From positions 21,548-32,474 of the forward strand of contig CAJTUG010000028.1 of the NCBI GenBank assembly GCA_910579605.1: a stretch of DNA of 10,927 bases, written 5' to 3'. This DNA comes from an uncultured Muribaculaceae bacterium. GTDB lineage: Bacteria; Bacteroidota; Bacteroidia; Bacteroidales; Muribaculaceae. Shown here one piece after another: positions 1-6,786 of this stretch. Both the position numbers and the translations under genes were made by a program. The notes beneath the pieces are model-generated. The model made no database searches. It was not told where the DNA came from and was given only the letters and a program-made list of their open reading frames with translations. Within the stretch, counting starts at the first letter, position 1, and each line of letters begins with the position of its first letter.

Positions 1-333
1 ACGCCATGGCGCGTTTTAAAATGACTTAAAACAATTACATAACTAACATAAAACACATTTTTTAATTCTAAACTACTACAAAAGTCTTACTGCCGTATCG
101 TGGTGCTACACGACCGGCTTAGAAGACTTCTACAGAAATTTTGAGATAAGTTTCATTAAGTACTAATAATCTATACTAACCCTAAAACTGAATAATCGTG
201 TATCTTTTTTTACATTGCAAAATTAATGAATAATTCCTCTCCTGTTTTTGTAATATAGCTTTATTTTAGGCCAATATAAATGACTGATATTTACAATCTA
301 CTGAGTACAAGCAGTTTAAATGCATTATATATA
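1..333. other. A/T-rich non-coding region left of the regulator gene
   Basis: This stretch is A/T-rich with frequent stops in all frames, and I see no credible coding region in it. It holds two items worth listing separately: a nested stem-loop at 82-129 and the outer arm of the hairpin that closes the regulator gene (from 334). A lone minus-strand match to the Bacteroidetes -7 element, TAATTTTG at 225-218, has no TTTG box at the right distance upstream, so I do not call it a promoter. Whatever lies left of base 1 cannot be judged. Confidence 0.6.
82..129. other. Nested imperfect stem-loop of unknown role
   Basis: Three stacked helices can be read directly. AAGTCTT (82-88) pairs with AAGACTT (123-129), GCCG (92-95) with CGGC (115-118), and TCGTG (98-102) with CACGA (109-113). 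The apical loop is the six bases 103-108. The internal loops are small (3/4 and 2/1 nt). The base composition is more G+C-rich than its surroundings. Read on the minus strand the outer stem is followed by TTTT, so it could be a distal terminator for the mutL/regulator transcript or for a gene left of the window. It could also be a small structured RNA or a repeat element. Confidence 0.45.
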
Positions 334-389
334 GGTGAAAATATAAACTGATTTTAAAAAGTATCAAATATATACGTTTATATTTCACC
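334..389 (-). terminator. Hairpin at the 3' end of the regulator gene
   Basis: The arms 334-348 and 376-389 form 14 base pairs with a single bulged A (341) and a 27-nt loop. The inner arm overlaps the regulator's stop codon (378-380) and its last codons. The hairpin lies where the mutL/regulator transcript should end, which fits a terminator or a 3'-end protecting structure. There is no run of U after the stem, only TATATATAA, so intrinsic termination is not assured. Confidence 0.45.
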
Positions 390-1940
390 CGTTTTCATTA
401 ATTCTTGCATGAATGTTTCTTTATTAATCAACCTTGTTTTGAGGCGATTGCGATAGGCGTAAATGGTATTGAGAGAATAATTCAATACTTGGGCAATACG
501 CGAACTGTCTTCTATCCCAAGGCGCATGAATGCCAAAATCCTTAGATCTGTATTAAGCAATTCTCCTTCTTTAAGCTCAATCTGGCAGTCGGGTTTGAGT
601 AAAGCATTTACGTCTTTTACAAAATTAGGATAAATATGGAGGAATGCATTGTCGAAAACCTCATAGAATTCCTGGCTCTGCTCTTCGACAAACTTGCCAG
701 ATTTAGTCATTCTGTAAAGTTCATCGGCTTGTCCAGCAGCTAACTTACGTGTAGCAATTTTACAGAACTGGTTTAATTTATCCATATAAATAGAACAAAG
801 CTGGAGAAATTGGCTTATATATATTTCTTTAGCCCGATTTGCGCTGCGAAGATTATTTTGCAATACCTGCAATTTTATCATTTCATGCCTCAACACCACA
901 AGTAACACAGCCAGGACTATTAGCAATACAGCCATAATTGCAATAATCCAATATATCATTCGTCGCCACGATGCGATATGCTCGCTGTGCGATTTTTCTA
1001 TTATGGGCAAGCTACGTGATATATCAACCATTCGCAGAGCAGCCCCACACTCTACGGCATTTTCCAAAGCCGTAGAGAAGTATTTATAAGACCGAGCAAC
1101 TTCTCCTTTATCGTGAAGACTGGCCCCAAGGTCTTGCAGCGACAGAATCTCACGCGTAGCAGCCATTACATCGGCTGTAGCAGAAACTGCAAGGTAGTAT
1201 AAATATCCGTTGTAATCTCCTGCATTTTTAGCCAAAGCCGACAGATGATGTGCCGCCCTTGCGCGATAAGTACTTGCTGGTGCTTCGGATTCCACAATTT
1301 CTTCGAGCAGTATTTTTGCAGGACCATGCTTCCCGGTGAGAAAATAGAATTCTCCAATATTGAAATTTGAGGCGACACTTCCTGCCGGTAAGATTTTAAT
1401 TAATTCTTGTTGAAGTTTCAATGCCTGTTTAGCCGCTGTTTCTGAATATTCAGGATACTGCGAATAGAACGATGCAAGGTAGCTGTATAGCTGCCTGCCA
1501 CTATCATAGTAAGACGCAAGTTCTTCTGTAGAAATACTATCAACCGGAATGGACTCAAAAGTTTTAATCCCGTCTTCAAAAAATCCAGACAAAGGAAGCA
1601 ATGAAGCACGTTTCCACTGCAAATGCATTGCCTCTTTTGGATTCGCAATTTTTAAAGCCCGGTCAAGATAGGCTATGGCAGAATCGTTGTTGAACGAGGT
1701 ATATACGTCGGCAATTTCTTCCAAAACGGATAGCCGTGGATTTACCCCTGTTACAGATATAAGAGAATCAATTTTATGTTGACGTCGTGAAATATAATTT
1801 GTCCTTTGGGATAGCTCATTGTCAAGGACACTTAATGCTTCTCGCAAATCTGTTTCCTCTATTCCACTCTCAAGTGTACTTGTCCCAAAACATGCAATAC
1901 ACAAGAAAAGCGTTAAAACTAATGAGTAGAATCGTTTCAT
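378..1940 (-). CDS. Membrane-spanning TPR/HTH regulator, DUF6377-type
   Basis: This 520-residue protein looks like a one-piece transmembrane signalling regulator of the DUF6377 type common in Bacteroidales. Visible order: a hydrophobic Sec-type leader at residues 1-20, with Cys17 in an imperfect lipobox context (CIAC); a helical TPR-like region at about 65-310, expected outside the cytoplasmic membrane; one strong membrane segment at about 328-350, followed by Arg/His; a coiled-coil-like stretch at 352-372; a helical DUF6377-like cytoplasmic part; and a LuxR-like helix-turn-helix at about 463-503 (TDLRILAFMRLG, then the putative recognition helix LNTIYAYRNRLKTR). I infer that it senses a periplasmic signal and binds DNA from the membrane; ligand and target genes are unknown. 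The start is set by the ATGA overlap with the mutL stop, implying coupled translation. No His-kinase or receiver motifs are visible. Family assignment is from recognition of the architecture, not from a search. Confidence 0.82.
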   Translation of the reverse strand: MKRFYSLVLTLFLCIACFGTSTLESGIEETDLREALSVLDNELSQRTNYISRRQHKIDSLISVTGVNPRLSVLEEIADVYTSFNNDSAIAYLDRALKIANPKEAMHLQWKRASLLPLSGFFEDGIKTFESIPVDSISTEELASYYDSGRQLYSYLASFYSQYPEYSETAAKQALKLQQELIKILPAGSVASNFNIGEFYFLTGKHGPAKILLEEIVESEAPASTYRARAAHHLSALAKNAGDYNGYLYYLAVSATADVMAATREILSLQDLGASLHDKGEVARSYKYFSTALENAVECGAALRMVDISRSLPIIEKSHSEHIASWRRMIYWIIAIMAVLLIVLAVLLVVLRHEMIKLQVLQNNLRSANRAKEIYISQFLQLCSIYMDKLNQFCKIATRKLAAGQADELYRMTKSGKFVEEQSQEFYEVFDNAFLHIYPNFVKDVNALLKPDCQIELKEGELLNTDLRILAFMRLGIEDSSRIAQVLNYSLNTIYAYRNRLKTRLINKETFMQELMKTGEI

Positions 1941-3829
1941 ACGCCTTCAAAACGCCTGAGCAGCTCATCGGAATCAAGCACGCTAATTATCAACTTTCCA
2001 TCGGGGGTATAGTCCGGGCTGTCGCAACGGAATAAATCTGCGAGCAGAGAATCCATTTCTGCATTGCTCAAAACTGTTCCTGCCGAAATTGCACCTACTT
2101 TTGCCAACGATAATGCCATTGCCGAAAGGAAAGCATCGTTGTCGCTTTCTTCCTCCAAAGACTCCAATATCCCCAACAAGGCTTCTCCGGGGCTAACTTT
2201 ATGCAACATTGCAGGCACAGCAGTTATGCTCCAATGGCTTTCGGCAACATGTTCTATGGCAAAACCGGCTTGCGAAAGTTTATCGGAATTGGCCGACAAC
2301 ACAGCTCCCTGAGCTGGAGACAAGTCCAAATCTTCTGGGAAAATCAATTGTTGCGACGACATATTACCGCTTTGGAGATTAGCATAGAAGCGATCGTAGA
2401 GCACTCGTAGATGAGCTCTATGCTGAGAAACCAACATAAGTCCCGATTGCGACGGCGACGCGATATATCTGAGAGCTATCTGGATGCAAGAGCCGGAATT
2501 GTTGGCTGGCTCTGTTTCACTAAACAAGGCATCAGTCGGGTCTGATTCAAAGTCTTCTTTTTGGTTTCCTTCTAAATTCAAAGAACTGCCACGCAATTCT
2601 TCAAAAGAATCCGATTTACGGCGTTCAAAATCCTCGTAAAGTTTATTCCAGTCTCGAGGTACAGTTGACGAAACCACTCTACTCTGCCTTAAAGTTGAGC
2701 CATAGTCCTCTTTCTCTGCAGAAAACGGATTAAACCCTGCTTCAAAATCTTCTGCCGGAGTCGTTGCTTGCGATGAAGGGTCAAAGAGCGGTATATCCGG
2801 AATCTCATCAGCATCGAAATCCAATGCTCCTGCGGCTTGAGTTTTACCAAGAGTTTCTTTTATGGCGGCTGTGAGAATCTGGAAAATAGCTTGTTCGTGC
2901 TCAAACTTTATCTCGTGTTTTTGAGGATGGATGTTAACGTCTATCGACTCAGGCTCAACTTCGAAATTAATAAAATACGAGGGTTGTGAATCGGCAGAGA
3001 TAAGTTGCTCATAGCATTTTAAAACTGCTTTATGAAATAAAGGATGACGCATATTGCGCCCGTTGACAAAGAAAAACTGGTTTGCGCCCCTGCGTTTTGC
3101 ATATCGTGGCATTGCTATGAAACCTGATATCTTCACCAAAGATGTCTCTGTATTTATAGAAGCGAGCTGCTGCTCGGCATTCTTACCAAAGAGAGAACCG
3201 ATCCTTTCTTTAAAGGATGACGCCATGAATTGGTGAAGCGTAACATCGTTGTGCACAAGTGTAAAATCGATGTTGGTGTTTACTAATGCCAACTTTTCAA
3301 ACTCGCGCATTATGTGGCCAAGTTCTATGCTGTCTTTCTTGAGAAATTTACGGCGCGCCGGCATATGGAAGAATATGTTCTTTACCATAAGATTGGTTCC
3401 AGGCACACACGATGCGGGTTCCTGGCTCTCAAATTGCGATTCAGAAATCAACAGACGCGAGCCTACGGTATCTCCCTTACGCATTGTGCGCATATCTATT
3501 TGTGCTACTGCAGCTATCGATGGCAATGCTTCGCCACGGAAACCCATGGTGTGGAGAGAAAACAAATCGGACGCTTGCGAAATCTTGCTCGTAGCATGGC
3601 GTTCAAATGCCATACGAGCATCGGTTGGCGACATACCACAGCCGTTGTCGATCACTTGTATCAAAGTACGTCCACCATCTTTTATGATTATGGAAATAGA
3701 AGTGGCACCAGCGTCTACTGCATTTTCCACCAATTCCTTTATGACAGATGCCGGACGCTGGATAACCTCGCCGGCCGCTATTTGGTTGGCCACAGAATCG
3801 GGCAATAATTTTATAACATCGGTTGTCAT
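1937..3829 (-). CDS. mutL: DNA mismatch repair protein MutL
   Basis: MutL links mismatch recognition by MutS to strand removal. The 630 residues are the usual length. The N-terminal GHKL ATPase is complete: QIAAGEV at 16-22, ELVEN with the catalytic-type Glu32 and Asn36, DNGCGM at 61-66, ATSK at 79-82, GFRGEAL at 96-102, VNGR at 255-258 and DVNIHPQKHEIKF at 297-309. A low-complexity acidic linker spans about 330-445. The C-terminal dimerisation domain keeps a beta-clamp motif, QQLIFP at 493-498. The endonuclease metal motif DQHA(x)2E(x)4E appears as SQHRAHLRVLYD (468-479), and the CPHGRP box is replaced by TPDGKL (608-613), so nicking activity is doubtful. The start matches the family's normal N-terminus. 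A promoter lies 6 nt upstream of the ATG. The stop overlaps the start of the downstream regulator. Confidence 0.97.
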   Translation of the reverse strand: MTTDVIKLLPDSVANQIAAGEVIQRPASVIKELVENAVDAGATSISIIIKDGGRTLIQVIDNGCGMSPTDARMAFERHATSKISQASDLFSLHTMGFRGEALPSIAAVAQIDMRTMRKGDTVGSRLLISESQFESQEPASCVPGTNLMVKNIFFHMPARRKFLKKDSIELGHIMREFEKLALVNTNIDFTLVHNDVTLHQFMASSFKERIGSLFGKNAEQQLASINTETSLVKISGFIAMPRYAKRRGANQFFFVNGRNMRHPLFHKAVLKCYEQLISADSQPSYFINFEVEPESIDVNIHPQKHEIKFEHEQAIFQILTAAIKETLGKTQAAGALDFDADEIPDIPLFDPSSQATTPAEDFEAGFNPFSAEKEDYGSTLRQSRVVSSTVPRDWNKLYEDFERRKSDSFEELRGSSLNLEGNQKEDFESDPTDALFSETEPANNSGSCIQIALRYIASPSQSGLMLVSQHRAHLRVLYDRFYANLQSGNMSSQQLIFPEDLDLSPAQGAVLSANSDKLSQAGFAIEHVAESHWSITAVPAMLHKVSPGEALLGILESLEEESDNDAFLSAMALSLAKVGAISAGTVLSNAEMDSLLADLFRCDSPDYTPDGKLIISVLDSDELLRRFEGV

Positions 3830-3835
3830 AGCCTA

Positions 3836-3867
3836 CAAAGATAGCCATTTTTATTGTTATTTGCAAA
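3836..3867 (-). promoter_or_regulatory. Bacteroidetes-type promoter of mutL
   Basis: Reading the minus strand, TTTG (3867-3864), a 20-nt spacer and TATCTTTG (3843-3836) match the Bacteroidetes sigma consensus of TTTG, about 19-21 nt, then TAnnTTTG. Only six bases separate the -7 box from the mutL ATG. The transcription start should therefore fall within a few bases of the start codon, giving a leaderless or near-leaderless mRNA. Confidence 0.75.
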
Positions 3868-3924
3868 ATTGCATTTTTTGAGTATCTACATGAGAATCTG
3901 CAATAGCGCAATATAGCTCTACTG

Positions 3925-3977
3925 TTACACACAAACGCGTCCCGGCGCAAATTTCGTCGGGACGCGTTTGTGTGTAA
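3925..3977 (-). terminator. Perfect 20-bp inverted repeat after trxA
   Basis: The arms 3925-3944 and 3958-3977 are exact reverse complements, with a 13-nt loop. The stem starts 15 nt after the trxA stop codon and ends well before the mutL promoter, the right place for a terminator of the rbr-trxA transcript. There is no U-tract on either side, which is unlike an E. coli intrinsic terminator. The stability and position are what support the call. Confidence 0.7.
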
Positions 3978-3992
3978 TATCAACAGACTAAA

Positions 3993-4310
3993 CTATCTTT
4001 CGTCGGATTTGGTTTCTTGGTGATCCATAAGTTTAGCATACAGCAGGTCGGCCTGCTGAACTCCTACAGTACGCCAAACAGCTTCGTTATTCTTGAAAAG
4101 AATCAGCGTAGGCACAGACTGAACATTATATCGCATTGCCAACTGTTGATTTTTGTCGATATCTACTTTAACGATATTGGCTTTGTCGCCGATACGGCTT
4201 TTTACCTCTTCAAGGATAGGAGCTTGTGCGCGACAAGGACCGCACCATGTGGCAAAAAAATCTACCAAAGTGGGTTTATCGCCGGCTATCATATCATAAA
4301 ATTCGCTCAT
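3993..4310 (-). CDS. trxA: Thioredoxin
   Basis: This is a small cytosolic disulfide reductase of 105 residues, the standard size for a stand-alone thioredoxin. It has the buried Asp of VDFFATW (Asp17), the redox centre WCGPC at 22-26 and the cis-proline loop SVPT at 65-68 (Pro67), followed by LILFKNNE. There is no signal peptide or membrane anchor, so it should act in the cytoplasm and be recharged by thioredoxin reductase encoded elsewhere. The C-terminal tail after about residue 96 is charged and looks unstructured. The gene follows rubrerythrin by 30 nt of A/T-rich sequence and is closed by a strong inverted repeat, so the two probably share a transcript serving peroxide or oxygen stress. 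trxA is used generically, because Bacteroidales carry several thioredoxins and this may be any paralogue. Confidence 0.93.
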   Translation of the reverse strand: MSEFYDMIAGDKPTLVDFFATWCGPCRAQAPILEEVKSRIGDKANIVKVDIDKNQQLAMRYNVQSVPTLILFKNNEAVWRTVGVQQADLLYAKLMDHQETKSDER

Positions 4311-4324
4311 GACTGTTTTATTTT

Positions 4325-4340
4325 TAATTATTCATAATTA
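4325..4340. repeat. 7-2-7 palindrome between rbr and trxA
   Basis: TAATTAT (4325-4331) and ATAATTA (4334-4340) form a perfect palindrome with a 2-nt centre, directly between the rubrerythrin stop and the trxA start. It resembles the A/T-rich palindromes bound by Fur/PerR-family repressors in layout only. In a stretch this A/T-rich it may be chance. Confidence 0.3.
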
Positions 4341-4937
4341 TTATTCCAAACCTTCGGGATAATCCATAGCCATATAATGCTGATAGGGATGATCACAGGC
4401 AGGACAAACGCGTGGGGGTTCTTTCCCTACAAATTCATAGCCGCATACAAGGCATTTCCAAGTTATAGGTTTATCGCGTTTCCATACTGTTCCTTTTTTC
4501 ACCTGGTCAAGATAATAGAGGAAACGTGCTCGGTGCTGATTCTCTATTTCTGCTATGGCACGGAAATGTTCGGCTATTTCTGTAAAGCCTTCTTCCTCTG
4601 CTATTTTAGCGGCATTGGTATATTGTTCGACACCTTCGGATTCTTCTTCCTTTGCTGCAGTTTCAAGATTTTCGGCTGTAGTGCCTATTACGCCTGCATC
4701 TACGGGTAATTCTACAGTAACGCTGCCACCCTGAAGATATTTAAAGAAAATCTTTCCATGGCGTAACTCGTTGGCAGCAGTTTCTGAAAATACTCTGGCA
4801 ATAGGAAAGTAATTTTCTTTTTCTGCAGCTTGGCTATAGAATGTATATCTTGTATAAGCAGCCGATTCTGCCATGTAGGCAGCAACAAGCTGAGCTTCGG
4901 TTTTTGTACCGCGAATGCTTTTTTGTTTAGTAGGCAT
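4341..4937 (-). CDS. rbr: Rubrerythrin (di-iron NADH-peroxidase component)
   Basis: Rubrerythrin reduces hydrogen peroxide to water in the cytoplasm of anaerobes, taking electrons through its rubredoxin-like iron site. The 198 residues have both expected parts. The ferritin-like four-helix bundle covers about 1-148: a ligand Glu in AYMAES (Glu24), ExxH at 57-60 (ELRH), a Glu-rich helix at 97-101 and a second ExxH at 132-135 (ENQH). The rubredoxin-type zinc/iron ribbon follows at about 158-190, with CLVC at 162-165 and CPAC at 178-181. This is a full-length classical type with no truncation. It precedes thioredoxin by 30 nt, and the 76-nt gap upstream carries a palindromic candidate operator, which suggests it is controlled separately from the sugar-nucleotide operon. 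The ATG at 4937 gives the usual short N-terminus. Confidence 0.96.
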   Translation of the reverse strand: MPTKQKSIRGTKTEAQLVAAYMAESAAYTRYTFYSQAAEKENYFPIARVFSETAANELRHGKIFFKYLQGGSVTVELPVDAGVIGTTAENLETAAKEEESEGVEQYTNAAKIAEEEGFTEIAEHFRAIAEIENQHRARFLYYLDQVKKGTVWKRDKPITWKCLVCGYEFVGKEPPRVCPACDHPYQHYMAMDYPEGLE

Positions 4938-4955
4938 GATAAATGATGTTTTTAT

Positions 4956-4976
4956 GTTAGACTCTAAGATTCTAAC
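4956..4976 (-). promoter_or_regulatory. Palindromic candidate operator upstream of rubrerythrin
   Basis: On the minus strand, 4976-4956 reads GTTAGAATCTTAGAGTCTAAC. The outer arms GTTAGA and TCTAAC are exact complements, and inside them lie overlapping 5-1-5 elements: TTAGA-G-TCTAA (perfect) and TTAGA-A-TCTTA (one mismatch). This layout, about 20-40 nt before a peroxide-defence gene, is compatible with a Fur/PerR-type or other redox regulator. No consensus -7/-33 promoter is recognisable here, so the regulator and the promoter are inference. Confidence 0.35.
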
Positions 4977-5013
4977 ACCTATACACGATAAAAAGTTCTG
5001 TCATGCTGTCTCG

Positions 5014-5682
5014 CTATAAAGCCTGCAACCTTTTACGGCCACATGCCAAAGTACGGCCCGGGAAACGGTGCAAAAAGGAATGGTTATGAGTGGCAACGAT
5101 CACAGCCGTCCCTGTATTTTGCGATATTTCATAGAGTTGACCCATTACCTGCATGCCCGTATCTGGGTCAAGATTACCCGTAGGTTCGTCGGCAAGAATC
5201 AGCCCAGGCTCGTTGAGCAAGGCTCTGGCAATGACAATTCGCTGCTGCTCGCCTCCGGATAACTGATGAGGCATCTTATGGGCTTTAGTCAACATACCTA
5301 CCCGTCGCAAAACAGTCTCTATTCTATCATCACGCTCCTGTCGGTCTTTCCAACCTGTAGCTTCAAGGACAAACTCAAGGTTGGCATAGGCGGTGCGGTC
5401 CGACAATAATTGGAAATCTTGAAAAACTATGCCAATACGCCGCCGAAGATATGGAATATCACGGCTACGGATACCGGAAAGATCGTAATCAAAAATACGG
5501 GCTTGACCTTTGGCTACTGGAACCTCGGCATACATTGTTTTAAGCAACGAAGTTTTGCCGCTACCAACTTTGCCCAAAAGATAAATGAATTCTCCTGGCA
5601 TTACACGTAGATCCACTTCCTTGAGGGCTACATGCTCGTTGCGTAATATTTCAACTCCTTGGTAGTCTATTATCGGTTCCAT
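5014..5682 (-). CDS. ftsE: Cell-division ABC ATPase FtsE
   Basis: FtsE is the ATPase that with FtsX activates peptidoglycan hydrolysis at the septum on the cytoplasmic face of the inner membrane. The 222 residues are one ABC nucleotide-binding domain: Walker A GKVGSGKT at 37-44, Q-loop VFQDFQLL at 86-93, signature LSGGEQQR at 141-148, Walker B LILADEPTGNLD at 161-172 and switch His199 in VATHNHS. The FtsE-type stretch LLSDRTAYANLEFVL (92-106) and the lack of a membrane domain favour FtsE over LolD or MacB ATPases, although these are close relatives. FtsX is not in the window. The gene starts 15 nt after fcl and probably rides on the sugar-nucleotide transcript. It is followed by a 76-nt gap before rubrerythrin. 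Confidence 0.85.
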   Translation of the reverse strand: MEPIIDYQGVEILRNEHVALKEVDLRVMPGEFIYLLGKVGSGKTSLLKTMYAEVPVAKGQARIFDYDLSGIRSRDIPYLRRRIGIVFQDFQLLSDRTAYANLEFVLEATGWKDRQERDDRIETVLRRVGMLTKAHKMPHQLSGGEQQRIVIARALLNEPGLILADEPTGNLDPDTGMQVMGQLYEISQNTGTAVIVATHNHSFLHRFPGRTLACGRKRLQAL

Positions 5683-5697
5683 AACCTATTTTATTAC

Positions 5698-6786
5698 TTA
5701 ATTTTCAACATACCAATTATACAAACGCTTAACTCCTTCGTCTAACTCAACTTTATGAGTCCAGCCCAACTTATGCAAGCGGTCTACAGAGCATAGTTTC
5801 CTCGGTGTTCCATCGGGTTTGGACGAATCCCACTCAATGGTACCGTCAAACCCGGTAGCCGAGGCTACCAATTCCGATAATTCTTTTATTGTAAGTTCCT
5901 TCCCCGTACCGATATTGATGTGGGTATTCCGTATTTCGCCATTGATATGGCGGCATAAATCTTTGAATTTCACATTCAACAATATATGGACACACGCATC
6001 GGCCATATCTTCGCTCCACAAAAATTCGCGCAAAGGCTTACCGGTTCCCCAAAGAGTTAATTTCCCTGCCTCTATTCCAAATTCGGCTAAAACACGGCGT
6101 ATATTGTCGTCGGTGTACTCATAAGGATTGGAAACGGACGAAACCGGACGCTTGGCAAGGTCGTCACGGACCGCATCCATATCGCCTTGGCTAAGTAAAC
6201 GGGCAAGATGAGCTTTGCGTATCATAGCCGGCAAGACATGGGAGTTTTCAAGATGAAAATTATCATTAGGCCCATATAGATTGGTAGGCATTACCGCAAC
6301 ATAGTCTGTACCATATTGGAGATTGAACGATTCGCACATCTTCAAGCCAGCTATTTTAGCTATAGCATATGGCTCGTTGGTATATTCCAAAGGCGACGAC
6401 AACAAAGAATCTTCAGTTATAGGTTGTGGTGATTCTCGGGGATAAATACACGTAGACCCAAGAAACAGAAGCCGCTTAACGCCATGCCGCCAAGCCGTGC
6501 CTATAACATTCTGCTGTATCTGAAGGTTTTGATAGATAAAATCCGCACGATAGCGCGAATTTGCCATAATGCCCCCTACATGAGCTGCAGCAAGCACTAC
6601 TGCTTCTGGCTTCTCCTCGCAGAAGAACTCTTCCACAGCAATGCTGTCCATAAGATCCAACTCGGCATGACTGCGACCTACTACATTTTCAAAGCCTCGC
6701 TCACGCAAGTTCTTCATTATTGCAGAACCAACAAGACCTCTATGTCCCGCTACATATATTTTAGAATCTTTTGACAGCAATGTCAT
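5698..6786 (-). CDS. fcl: GDP-L-fucose synthase (epimerase/reductase)
   Basis: This enzyme converts GDP-4-keto-6-deoxy-D-mannose to GDP-L-fucose by 3,5-epimerisation and NADPH reduction in the cytosol. It is an extended SDR protein of 362 residues. The Rossmann motif GHRGLVG is at 14-20, and the active-site set is intact: Ser111 and Cys113 in GSTCIYP, Tyr140 and Lys144 in YAIAK, and His183 in ENSHVLP. NLYGPNDNF (169-177) and LREFLWSEDMA (252-262) are family hallmarks. It is about 40 residues longer than the E. coli enzyme (about 321). The extra piece lies around 198-240 and is probably a lineage insertion, not a fusion. Its ATG overlaps the gmd stop (ATGA), so the two consecutive enzymes are translationally coupled. 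In Bacteroides the Gmd-Fcl route feeds fucosylation of capsules and glycoproteins alongside Fkp salvage. Confidence 0.97.
   Translation of the reverse strand: MTLLSKDSKIYVAGHRGLVGSAIMKNLRERGFENVVGRSHAELDLMDSIAVEEFFCEEKPEAVVLAAAHVGGIMANSRYRADFIYQNLQIQQNVIGTAWRHGVKRLLFLGSTCIYPRESPQPITEDSLLSSPLEYTNEPYAIAKIAGLKMCESFNLQYGTDYVAVMPTNLYGPNDNFHLENSHVLPAMIRKAHLARLLSQGDMDAVRDDLAKRPVSSVSNPYEYTDDNIRRVLAEFGIEAGKLTLWGTGKPLREFLWSEDMADACVHILLNVKFKDLCRHINGEIRNTHINIGTGKELTIKELSELVASATGFDGTIEWDSSKPDGTPRKLCSVDRLHKLGWTHKVELDEGVKRLYNWYVEN

Noticed and set aside
82..129. tRNA or integron attC-like site
   Set aside because: There is no cloverleaf, no T-loop consensus and no GTTRRRY/RYYYAAC core pair. It is only a linear nested hairpin.
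218..225. TAATTTTG on the minus strand, a match to the Bacteroidetes -7 box
   Set aside because: No TTTG or close variant lies 19-21 nt upstream and no gene start follows within the window. Such 8-mers are expected in A/T-rich sequence.
3249..3881. 210-codon plus-strand open frame across the 5' part of mutL
   Set aside because: It lies fully opposite a strongly conserved mutL ATPase region, has no recognisable domain, and runs back through the mutL promoter. It is the antisense of a real gene.
3603..3983. 126-codon minus-strand frame overlapping mutL and the trxA terminator
   Set aside because: It is in another frame of the same strand, spans the perfect inverted repeat and promoter, and has a Cys/Arg-rich composition typical of a non-coding frame.
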